From: Pelotalea chapellei
Lineage (GTDB): Bacteria; Desulfobacterota; Desulfuromonadia; Geobacterales; Pseudopelobacteraceae
Reading direction: 5' to 3'
Assembly (NCBI RefSeq): GCF_018531195.1
Contig: NZ_JAHDYS010000016.1
Coordinates: 28,472 to 92,471 of the forward strand
Length of the DNA: 64,000 bases
Positions 16,716-23,875 of the stretch are shown piece by piece (within the stretch, counting starts at the first letter, position 1; each line of letters begins with the position of its first letter). The notes beneath the pieces were generated by a model that was given only the letters and a program-made list of their open reading frames with translations, was not told the origin of the DNA and searched no databases. The position numbers were made by a program, and so were the translations under genes.

Positions 16716-17534
16716 ATGCAGTTCAAAGCCATGATTCTTTCCAACGCAGAAGTCTCGCCCGGTTACTGGCGTATGCGCCTGACCGCTCCCCAGGAATTTG
16801 CCGCTGCGAAACCTGGGCAGTTCGTCATGGTGCGGGTTAGCGGCACCATCGATCCATTGTTGCGGCGTCCCTTCGGCATTTTTGATGTCGCTGTCCATGT
16901 TCCGGCCCAGGCCGGCGCCGTTGAACAGCCCTGCTTCGATATATTGTACCGGGTGGTTGGCAAGGGCACGGCCATGCTGTCGGCCCTGCACGCGACCGAT
17001 CTGGTGGATATCCTCGGTCCTTTGGGACGCGGTTTCGAGCTTGGATCGCCAACTGAAGAAAAATTGATTGTTGGCGGCGGAGTGGGGCTGGCGCCGCTCT
17101 ACCTGCTGGCCAAGGAGTTGGTAAAACAGAGCCCGGTGCGTTTGTTTGCCGGTGGGCGGACCCGGGACGACATCCTCTGTATCACTGAGTTCGAACGACT
17201 GGGTGTGGAATGTTATGTGGCCACGGAAGATGGTTCGCTGGGAGAATGCGGACTGGTGACTGAAGCGCTGGTCCGGCGGTTGGATCTGGTCCAAGGCCAG
17301 GCCTCGATCTTCGCCTGCGGCCCCCACGGTATGCTCAACGCTGTGGCCGGGATTGCCGAAAAGCGGTCAATTCCCTGTCAGGTCTCACTGGAAGGGTATA
17401 TGGCCTGTGGGGTAGGGGCCTGCCTGGGATGTGTGACACCCGGCAGCAACCATTCGACGGAAACGCCTGACTTCCGCTGTGTCTGCGCCGAAGGGCCGGT
17501 ATTTGATGCCAATGAACTGGGATGGGGGTGCTGA
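16716..17534 (+). CDS. pyrK: Dihydroorotate dehydrogenase electron transfer subunit PyrK
   Basis: 272 residues. An FAD-binding beta barrel (GQFVMVRVSGTIDPLLRRPFGIFD, with the RxxS/T-like flavin motif at RRPF) is followed by an NAD-binding domain (KLIVGGGVGLAPLYLLAKEL) and a C-terminal 2Fe-2S site with cysteines in YMACGVGACLGCV and later FRCVCAEGPVF. PyrK passes electrons from dihydroorotate via PyrD to NAD+. AAGGAG precedes the ATG. It is followed 4 bases later by pyrD. Confidence 0.95.
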   Translation: MQFKAMILSNAEVSPGYWRMRLTAPQEFAAAKPGQFVMVRVSGTIDPLLRRPFGIFDVAVHVPAQAGAVEQPCFDILYRVVGKGTAMLSALHATDLVDILGPLGRGFELGSPTEEKLIVGGGVGLAPLYLLAKELVKQSPVRLFAGGRTRDDILCITEFERLGVECYVATEDGSLGECGLVTEALVRRLDLVQGQASIFACGPHGMLNAVAGIAEKRSIPCQVSLEGYMACGVGACLGCVTPGSNHSTETPDFRCVCAEGPVFDANELGWGC

Positions 17535-17538
17535 TACA

Positions 17539-18453
17539 ATGAAGCCTGATATGACTGTCAATATAGCCGGGATGTCCCTGCGCAACCCGGTGATGACCGC
17601 TTCCGGAACCTTCGGGTATGGCCAGGAATTCGCAGAATATGTCGATCTGGAAAAGATCGGCGCCTTTGTCACAAAAGGGCTGTCGCTCAAGCCGCGGGCA
17701 GGCAATCCCACGCCCCGCATCGTTGAAACTCCGGGAGGCATGCTCAACGCCATCGGTCTGCAAAATGTCGGCATCGATGCTTTCATCGCAAAGAAGGTTC
17801 CCTTTCTACGGACAGTGAATACTCCCGCTATCGCCAATTTCTTTGGCTACACTTCGGAAGAATATGCCGAACTGGCTCTCCGGCTGGATTCAATCCCCGA
17901 AATTGCTGCCCTGGAAGTGAATATCTCCTGCCCCAATGTCAAGCAGGGGGGCATCGTTTTCGGCACTGACCCGAAATGCGCCTTCGACGTTGTTGCCGCC
18001 TGCCGCAAGTCCACAACCAAGCCGCTGATCGTCAAGCTCTCCCCCAATGTCACCGATGTGGTCGCCATGGCCCAGGCCTGTGCCGATGCCGGTGCCGACG
18101 CCCTCTCGCTGATCAATACCCTCACCGGCATGGCAATTGATCTGCAGCGCCGCAAGCCGATCCTGGCCAACGTCACCGGCGGTTTTTCCGGCCCGGCCAT
18201 CAAGCCGATCGCTTTGCGCATGGTCTGGCAGGTAGCACGGGCAGTCAAGCTCCCAATCATCGGCATCGGTGGAATCATGAATGCCACCGACGCGTTGGAA
18301 TTCATCCTGGCAGGTGCAACTGCAGTACAGGTCGGAACCGCCAGCTTCATCAATCCCAATGCTGCGGAGCAGATCGCTCTGGATATGGAAGCCTGGTTGA
18401 CGAAAAATAACGTTGGAAGTGTTCAAAGTCTGATCGGAGCGCTGGAATGCTGA
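17539..18453 (+). CDS. pyrD: Dihydroorotate dehydrogenase, class 1B catalytic subunit
   Basis: 304 residues from MKPDMTVNIAGMSLRNPVMTASGTFGYG. FMN-binding and active-site motifs are AGNPTPRIVETPGGMLNAIGLQN, NISCPNVKQGG with the catalytic cysteine of class 1B nearby, NTLTGMAIDLQRRKP and IPIIGIGGIMNATDALEFILAGATAVQVGT. It oxidises dihydroorotate to orotate in pyrimidine synthesis and pairs with PyrK. The start at 17539 is preceded by GGGGGTG; the ORF is open further upstream inside pyrK but the family starts here. Confidence 0.96.
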   Translation: MKPDMTVNIAGMSLRNPVMTASGTFGYGQEFAEYVDLEKIGAFVTKGLSLKPRAGNPTPRIVETPGGMLNAIGLQNVGIDAFIAKKVPFLRTVNTPAIANFFGYTSEEYAELALRLDSIPEIAALEVNISCPNVKQGGIVFGTDPKCAFDVVAACRKSTTKPLIVKLSPNVTDVVAMAQACADAGADALSLINTLTGMAIDLQRRKPILANVTGGFSGPAIKPIALRMVWQVARAVKLPIIGIGGIMNATDALEFILAGATAVQVGTASFINPNAAEQIALDMEAWLTKNNVGSVQSLIGALEC

Positions 18454-18616
18454 GGCGCGTGACATTTCTGAGAAATAGATGATGAGCGGCTTTTATGATG
18501 GGGACAGATGTGCCTATGCGGAAGGCACTCGGGACATTGAGATAGCAGTTTAATTTTTTGTTTTGGGATATAGTGTCAGTAGTATGATGTCTGCCAGACC
18601 TTGGGGAGATGACTAC

Positions 18617-18868
18617 ATGATTCGTTTTGTCGGTGTATTGCTCATAGTGTTGATTGCAATAGTACCAGCGTACGGAGCTGATGTTGCTGTTCGAGCGCGG
18701 AAATTGAAAAAGCCTGTGCAAATTGCTTATGTCAAAAAAATCGCACACAATAAATGGGAGATGCGCTATGGATCTCCATCTAACCCTAATGAGTTTGTTT
18801 ATCATTTTGACGGAGACAAGCGAATCTATATCAATGAGTTTTGCGAATTTCAATTTATCTGGAAATAA
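18617..18868 (+). CDS. Small exported protein, unknown
   Basis: 83 residues from MIRFVGVLLIVLIAIVPAYGADV, a clear signal peptide with cleavage probably after AYG or AYGA. The mature part is basic then mixed, with one cysteine and an aromatic end (FCEFQFIWK). GGGGAG is about 8 bases before the ATG. I do not recognise the family. It lies just upstream of the tRNA-Sec gene, at the edge of the low-GC accessory patch. Confidence 0.6.
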   Translation: MIRFVGVLLIVLIAIVPAYGADVAVRARKLKKPVQIAYVKKIAHNKWEMRYGSPSNPNEFVYHFDGDKRIYINEFCEFQFIWK

Positions 18869-18943
18869 ATCTCGTCACACTTGAAAGGCAATTTTCTAAG
18901 CAGAAACTTTTGCAACTTATGATAAGGTGTAACTTCATTAAAC

Positions 18944-19041
18944 GGAAGCACAACGGTCACTGGTGGGCCGCCCGGTCTTCAAAACCGGAGAGGGGGGTGA
19001 GAAACTTCCCTGGTGAGTTCGATTCTCATGTGCTTCCGCCA
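18944..19041 (+). tRNA. selC: tRNA-Sec (anticodon TCA)
   Basis: A 98-base tRNA with an 8-bp acceptor stem (GGAAGCAC/GTGCTTCC), an encoded GCCA end, anticodon loop CTTCAAA with TCA, and a long variable arm (gagaggggggtgagaaacttccc region). These are the marks of bacterial selenocysteine tRNA, which decodes UGA with SelB at SECIS elements. No TGA-containing selenoprotein gene was found in this window. A terminator follows at 19077. Confidence 0.95.
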
Positions 19042-19076
19042 TACATAATCCGGCTTAGTCCGACGATGCAGTATTG

Positions 19077-19103
19077 AAACCCGTTAGAAATAGCGGGTTT
19101 TTT
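19077..19103 (+). terminator. Terminator of tRNA-Sec
   Basis: The hairpin AAACCCG-TTA / TAG-CGGGTTT with a run of T lies 36 bases after the tRNA end. Confidence 0.85.
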
Positions 19104-19145
19104 GTTGTCCAGTGTCCAATGTAGTGCTGTTTTGTCTAAGCACAT

Positions 19146-19233
19146 CCTAGGTATGCTGGGGGTATGTCTCGGGGTATCAGGAATGTGATGGGGGTATGTG
19201 GCTCTCAAAAAATGGGGGTATTGGGGGTATGTC
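19146..19233 (+). repeat. G-rich direct repeats before the integrase relic
   Basis: The unit (t)gggggtat(g) occurs about four times, with a variant ctcggggtat, in under 90 bases (for example at 19158, 19190, 19213 and 19222). It runs directly into the start of the integrase fragment. Such repeats sit in front of tRNA-linked integrases and may be arm-type recombinase sites. Confidence 0.55.
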
Positions 19234-19408
19234 ATGGCACTGAAGGATATCCAGGGTAAGGCGGTAGCCAAAGGACAAGGATTACAAACTAACAGACGGG
19301 GAGGGGCTGTTCCTGTTGGTTACGACTGGCGGCGGCAAGCGGTGGAGTTTCAATTATCGCTTCGGAGACAAGGAAAAGCTTCTGGCCATGCCGACACTTG
19401 CGGTTTAA
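19234..19408 (+). pseudogene. Tyrosine integrase N-terminal fragment, frameshifted
   Basis: The first frame gives MALKDIQGKAVA. Shifting one base at about 19268 gives KPKDKDYKLTDGEGLFLLVT and then a G-G-G-K-R-W-S-F-N-Y-R-F-G-D-K-E-K-L-L stretch, which is the N-terminal DNA-binding domain (DUF4102 type) of P4-like integrases. It stops at 19406-19408. The catalytic domain is absent. It lies about 190 bases downstream of tRNA-Sec, the normal position of an integrase using a tRNA 3' end as attachment site. It is therefore a remnant of an integrated element. Confidence 0.8.
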
Positions 19409-19421
19409 AAAACTTTACAAT

Positions 19422-19562
19422 CTACTTCTTAGCCCTTCTCCTTAGGAAACCAATGCCATCAAGGCCAGCGCCGAACAGGAGGAATGTTGAAGGCTCAGGT
19501 ACTAGTGCACTGTACGGGGTTGGTAGACCAAGAAACATCACTAAAAATATTTCACTTGTTAA
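19422..19562 (-). pseudogene. Orphan PEP-CTERM tail (gene fragment)
   Basis: On the minus strand a short open frame ends with a complete PEP-CTERM sorting signal: V-P-E-P-S-T, then a hydrophobic stretch FLLFGAGLDGIGFL, then RRRAKK and a TAG stop. Only about 20 residues precede it before an in-frame stop at 19563-19565. The body of the protein is missing, so this is a 3' remnant of an exosortase substrate gene. The full-length PEP-CTERM gene lies 102 bases further on in the same orientation. Confidence 0.75.
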
Positions 19563-19664
19563 TTATTACAATAAAAGTACCGGTACCGGCTATCCAGGCA
19601 CCGCCTTTCCCTGCTAAGGCAAGCCGCCAGCTCAATCAGCCGCAGATTTTTTTACCACCTTACT

Positions 19665-20438
19665 TCACGTGCTTTTTATACTCCGCAGACTTGCCATGCC
19701 TGCCAACCCCGCAAACATCAACATTATGGCCGAAGCCGGCTCAGGCACAGGGGCAGGCCCAACGGGTGCGGGCTCAGTTATAAGAGCAACATCATCAAAG
19801 CCGATTATTTCTGACATGACTAGGTAGGGATTGAAAACAAGAAACGATACTTCATATTCTGTGAAATAATATCTGTTACTGTAATCGATAAATCCAGTAC
19901 TCGCACTTCCAGTAACCACCCCTTTTGTAGGACCGTTTTGAGGCGTACTCCAAGAAACATCATTGTAGCCAAGAAAGTAATTATCTCCCGTAGTAGCTTT
20001 CCCTTCGACTTCTATTCTTAAATAACCCTCGTAATAAGACTGACTTTCGCCGAAATATGGCTGATTATCGGGATTCACCACTTCCCAAGCCACAGCGTAA
20101 TTAAATGAAGCCATAATAGGATTCGAGGGACCTGTCGTAATACCACCGACAAGGTTTGGCCGTTCGGCAGAGGCGACCTGTATCAACGCGAAATTACCGT
20201 TCATCGTGTTGTTCCAGGGTGATAAATCCCAGTTTGACGAATATGACGGGGGTATAGTAGCAAACGAGACAACATCCGCGCCTTCTGAAGCTCTCCACCC
20301 AGTAAGGTCGCCGGTCGAGAAGTCTCCGTTGGTGATGAGTGAGGCCTGTACCCCCATAGTGGATCCCACCACCAAAAGAACTGTCAGCATCAGTACAGCA
20401 AAGGTGCGGTAAAGCGGGATTTCACTCGCAGATCTCAT
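19665..20438 (-). CDS. PEP-CTERM sorting domain-containing exported protein
   Basis: 257 residues from MRSASEIPLYRTFAVLMLTVLLVVGSTMGVQASLITNGDFSTGDLTGW. The ATG at 20438 has GGAGG about 7 bases upstream; the frame continues to 20546 without a better signal. Signal peptide at 1-33, then a beta-rich body beginning with the 'ITNGDFSTGDLTGW' motif common in PEP-CTERM proteins, then VPEPASAIMLMFAGLAGMASLRSIKS at the C-terminus. Such proteins are processed by an exosortase and exported to the cell surface or matrix. No exosortase gene is in the window. Confidence 0.85.
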   Translation of the reverse strand: MRSASEIPLYRTFAVLMLTVLLVVGSTMGVQASLITNGDFSTGDLTGWRASEGADVVSFATIPPSYSSNWDLSPWNNTMNGNFALIQVASAERPNLVGGITTGPSNPIMASFNYAVAWEVVNPDNQPYFGESQSYYEGYLRIEVEGKATTGDNYFLGYNDVSWSTPQNGPTKGVVTGSASTGFIDYSNRYYFTEYEVSFLVFNPYLVMSEIIGFDDVALITEPAPVGPAPVPEPASAIMLMFAGLAGMASLRSIKST

Positions 20439-20820
20439 GGCCGTACCTCCTCGAAGATTATTCCTTGCTAAAGCAAAAGACGCTCCAGTTCGTAACACCT
20501 CGTTTTTGCGATCATTGCGCCTGGTCGTTATCAGAACTATCTGCATAACTGTAAAAAAGTATTCTGGTCGATTCGGTCTTTTTTACATATTTCTAGTTAT
20601 TACGCCCGTGTTTGCAAACCTGGACCAGGGTGTCTCGCATGCTGTAGCTGGGCAGAGCTGATTTGAGAAAGGGCGGCAAGGCATTTTGCCAGAAGGGGAA
20701 GTGAGCATTGTTAAGAGATTAAAGAAAGGGACGTCTCTTGCCACTTTCGAAAAATGCTCTGTCAACGGAACTCGAACCTGACCGCTTACTGAAGTGGGTC
20801 AAGCTTTGACAGGGGAATGA
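20439..20820. other. Gap without a gene upstream of the PEP-CTERM gene
   Basis: About 380 bases. I see no convincing ORF or RNA. The part next to 20438 should hold the promoter of the PEP-CTERM gene, but no clear -35/-10 pair stands out. Confidence 0.4.
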
Positions 20821-21135
20821 ATGAGACTACTTGCTATCGGTGATGTCTATGGCGACTTAAACAAACTTATCAGTTTGATCTATATCATTGCGCCCACAGA
20901 AAAGGAAAAAGTTATCTTTCTCCGTGGCTACATCGACCGAGGACCCGATTCGCCTGGCGTGCCCTCCCAAAAAAGTGGATATAAGCGGATTGGGGAACTC
21001 CGTTATTTGAACATAATCCCGGGCCAGTATTTATCAGTAGGAGTGGATACTTAACGTCGAGTCAAAAGGGGGTGATCTACTTGATATCCCGCAGAGCCAC
21101 ATCGAATTTATTGCTGGCTGTTTTTTGGAGATCTT
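20821..21135 (+). pseudogene. Degraded Ser/Thr-type metallophosphatase
   Basis: The frame at 20821 gives MRLLAIGDVYGDLNKL and then VIFLRGYIDRGPDSPGV, clearly the start of the calcineurin-like phosphatase family. The metal-binding His of GDxHG is Tyr (GDVYG) and the Asp of GDYIDRG is lost (RGYIDRG). After a stop at 21054, another frame at about 21074-21135 resumes with DLLDIPQSHIEFIAG, which resembles the family's middle region. It is damaged in active-site residues, frame and length, so surely inactive. Confidence 0.75.
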
Positions 21136-21444
21136 CCGAGGGTGCTATCCTGTAATATCTAAGCCTATTCTGATTACATTTTTATACACCCACACAATTA
21201 GCTCAAATAATCGTTAAACCCGCATCACAACAGGATTCCACATGAAGTTGAGTGATCCTTGTGCTGTACGTTTTTCTTATACACGTAATAATCCCGAGAC
21301 TAACCGCCATACTGCCCATTAGCATCTAAATCCTTATTTCATAGGCATTGGAAGCAAACATTCCCACTTCTGATTCTTTTGGCACAGCGGATGCAAATAT
21401 AAAAGCAAAGCACTTAATCCCACTCAAATATACAGGAGGACGTC
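21136..21444. other. Gap without a gene
   Basis: About 310 AT-rich bases between the phosphatase relic and the small membrane protein. No ORF with a ribosome binding site, RNA or clear repeat was found. Confidence 0.4.
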
Positions 21445-21660
21445 ATGAGAGCACTTATTACCACCATCATCGCAACAATCATCCCCGCTACGGCATTCGC
21501 ATCTTCCAGTGCACATGTAGACAACAGCGGCCTCTTCGTCTGGCTCTTCCTCGGTTTCTGTGCTCTGATCATAGCAGCACAGGTTATCCCGGCAGCGCTG
21601 ATGTTATTCGGGATTGTCAAAGGGGTTACCGGCAAAGTGGAAGCCAACGTAAAAGCATAA
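21445..21660 (+). CDS. Small membrane protein with signal-like N-terminus
   Basis: 71 residues: MRALITTIIATIIPATAFASSSAHVD looks like a cleavable signal, followed by one membrane segment (GLFVWLFLGFCALIIAAQVIPAALMLFGIVKG) and a short polar tail. GGAGG lies about 6 bases before the ATG and a perfect terminator follows 23 bases after the stop, both arguing for a real gene. The function is unknown. Confidence 0.75.
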   Translation: MRALITTIIATIIPATAFASSSAHVDNSGLFVWLFLGFCALIIAAQVIPAALMLFGIVKGVTGKVEANVKA

Positions 21661-21683
21661 GTGTAAGACAATATCTGGATCAC

Positions 21684-21716
21684 AAAGGGCAGGCACCTGA
21701 TGGTGGCCTGCCCTTT
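21684..21716 (+). terminator. Terminator after the small membrane protein gene
   Basis: Perfect hairpin AAAGGGCAGGC / GCCTGCCCTTT with an 11-base loop. It lacks a long T run but could also serve the histidine kinase gene on the other strand. Confidence 0.75.
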
Positions 21717-21746
21717 GATTTGGTGGTTCTGAGATTTTGGAGCTAC

Positions 21747-23852
21747 TCAGGCGGTCTCGATCATGATCTCAAAGGCTGCACCACTTCCGGTGTTGAAAGC
21801 CGTGATGGTGCCACCCATCGCCTCTATTATGCTCTTGGCCATATACAGGCCTATTCCCGTCCCTTGTACCCCCTTCGTACTGAAGTACGGCTCAAAAAGC
21901 CGGGACATTACATCAGGCGCAATGCCACCGGCATTATCTGTAATGATAATAAGCAGATTGTCTGCTTCAGATTTGGATTGGATCTTGATTCGCGGTGTGA
22001 TCACTTTACGTTCTACAAGCACATCTCGGGCGTTTTGTAAAATAGACATAAGCGCTTGGCAAAATTCATTGAAAAATCCGAAAACCTTACCCTCTTTTTG
22101 TAAATCCATCACAATTTCGATTCCTTTATTAGCCATGTCTGCGTTTATTAAAGAAATGGTTTTATTTGCCGCCTCCTGTAGGTTAAACAATCTCTTTTCC
22201 TTGTTGGGACGAAAGAAGTTCCTGAAGTCATCAATGGTAGAGGACATGTGTGTAATCTGCTCCATTGCCGTTTGTATGGAAGCGTTGAGATTTTCAGTAC
22301 TGAGTTGGCCCTGGTCATGGAGCAACTCCAAATGTTGCAGATGCAGCCCGACAACGTTTAACGGCTGGCGCCATTGATGGGCAATGTTGTTGACCATTTC
22401 CCCCATGGCAGCAAGACGGCTTTGCTGGATCAGCAATTGATCCTTTTCTCGGAGATTATTTATTGTCTCCATTCGTTGAATGTGCTCCTGTTTCAGTGCC
22501 TCCAGTGACTGAGCAAGTTCATTTGTCCGCTGGTTGATGCGATCCTCCAACTGCCCATTTAGTTTCGCCAGCGCCTCCTCTACATATTTACGCTGTGTGA
22601 TTTCCGTAGCTACGCCAATCAGCTTTACAAGCTTCCCCTCGGAATCAAACTCCCCTTGCCCCATCTCCTCCAGAACCACTATGTGGCCATCTTCATGTAC
22701 AACCCTGTATTCAACCTCATATTTATTATTCGCAGGGTTAAGTTCCTGAGTGACCCGTTGGACCTGTGCACGGTCTTCAGAACAGATTCGTTCTATGAAA
22801 TTTTGACCAGTGTCATGGATAGCCTCATCACCAGATAATCCCAAGATCTCGGCACAACTGTCAGACCTGATAACCTTGTCTGTATCTGGTTGCCACTCAA
22901 ACGTGAAACTCCGGCTAACTTGTAATGCCAATCGCATTCGGTTTTCGCTGTCATGCAAGATTTTTTCAGCTAGCTTCTGCTCGGTAATGTCACGCACGAC
23001 AGAGACAGAACCCAAAATTTGCCCGGCAGCTCCTATGACAGGAACAGCATTCACCTGTCGGTGCCGGAACTCTCCTGTGGACGGAATTAGCACTATCTCT
23101 TCTACATTGGATACCACTTCCCCTGCCAGCGCTCTAAAAGGAGCTGCTTCTTCCGATGGGCGCTGAGTCCTGTCTGATCGAAGAACTTCCACCCCCGCCA
23201 AGAGTTTTTCCATTTCTACTTCCGCATTCTGGGGAAGGTCAAAGGCTTCTCGCCCGGAGCGATTGATAAGGACGATCTTGCCATGAGTATCGGTAAACCA
23301 CACTTCGTCAGTGATACTTTCAAGAAGGGTAGACAAACGATCTTTTTCTTCCTGAAGGCTTGTAACCAACCTTTGTAGCAACTCTTTATCACGTACCCTT
23401 TCGGTAATGTCCTCGGTGAATACGGTGATACCATCAGGTGGGTTGAAGTTTCCCCATGGTCTCATTTCCCAACGCTGCCACTGAATTTTGCCATCCTGCC
23501 GGACAAAGAAATCCTCATCGGCACTGATGATTTCACCAGTCAGTCCACGTCTGTGAACATCCTTCCATTTTTCTGGGATCTCCGGGAAAACGTCATAGTG
23601 AGACAATCCAATCACAGATCCGGTTAAATGATAATCCTCCATCCAGCGACGACTGACAGCTAGGTATCGCATTTCCCTGTCAAACATCGCAACTGCGACA
23701 GGCATCTGCTGGATGAAGAATTTGAGATGCTCCTGGGTTAACAATGCTTCTTGAATAATTACTTCGGCTTCATCATTTACCATTTGTTTACCTATAGAGC
23801 CTGCCGCAGGGTTCTTGGCTTGCCAGCTACCGTTTTCGCCAGCTCCGAACAT
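21747..23852 (-). CDS. PAS-domain sensor histidine kinase
   Basis: 701 residues, soluble. Three PAS/PAC units are visible: about 40-155 (FFIQQMPVAVAMFDREMRYLAV), about 170-290 and about 305-425 (FTFEWQPDTDKVIRSDSCAEILGLSG). A coiled coil leads to the H-box MVNNIAHQWRQPLN (about 490-503) and an ATPase domain with NARDVL, DNAGGIAPDV and GTGIGLYMAK. It senses an unknown intracellular signal. The first 23 residues may be read-through of the preceding gene's truncated receiver; MVNDEAEV at 23783 is an alternative start. No response regulator is adjacent. Confidence 0.88.
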   Translation of the reverse strand: MFGAGENGSWQAKNPAAGSIGKQMVNDEAEVIIQEALLTQEHLKFFIQQMPVAVAMFDREMRYLAVSRRWMEDYHLTGSVIGLSHYDVFPEIPEKWKDVHRRGLTGEIISADEDFFVRQDGKIQWQRWEMRPWGNFNPPDGITVFTEDITERVRDKELLQRLVTSLQEEKDRLSTLLESITDEVWFTDTHGKIVLINRSGREAFDLPQNAEVEMEKLLAGVEVLRSDRTQRPSEEAAPFRALAGEVVSNVEEIVLIPSTGEFRHRQVNAVPVIGAAGQILGSVSVVRDITEQKLAEKILHDSENRMRLALQVSRSFTFEWQPDTDKVIRSDSCAEILGLSGDEAIHDTGQNFIERICSEDRAQVQRVTQELNPANNKYEVEYRVVHEDGHIVVLEEMGQGEFDSEGKLVKLIGVATEITQRKYVEEALAKLNGQLEDRINQRTNELAQSLEALKQEHIQRMETINNLREKDQLLIQQSRLAAMGEMVNNIAHQWRQPLNVVGLHLQHLELLHDQGQLSTENLNASIQTAMEQITHMSSTIDDFRNFFRPNKEKRLFNLQEAANKTISLINADMANKGIEIVMDLQKEGKVFGFFNEFCQALMSILQNARDVLVERKVITPRIKIQSKSEADNLLIIITDNAGGIAPDVMSRLFEPYFSTKGVQGTGIGLYMAKSIIEAMGGTITAFNTGSGAAFEIMIETA

Positions 23853-23875
23853 CCAGTTTCCGATGAGCTCCTTGC

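Noticed and set aside
20445..20560. GCAAAAAC...GCG stretch upstream of the PEP-CTERM gene as a second GEMM riboswitch
   Set aside because: It lacks the GACGCAAAGCC core and the GNRA-capped stem, so the match is superficial.
21348..22040. 230-codon plus-strand frame
   Set aside because: It crosses the small membrane protein gene in another frame and then runs antisense to the histidine kinase.
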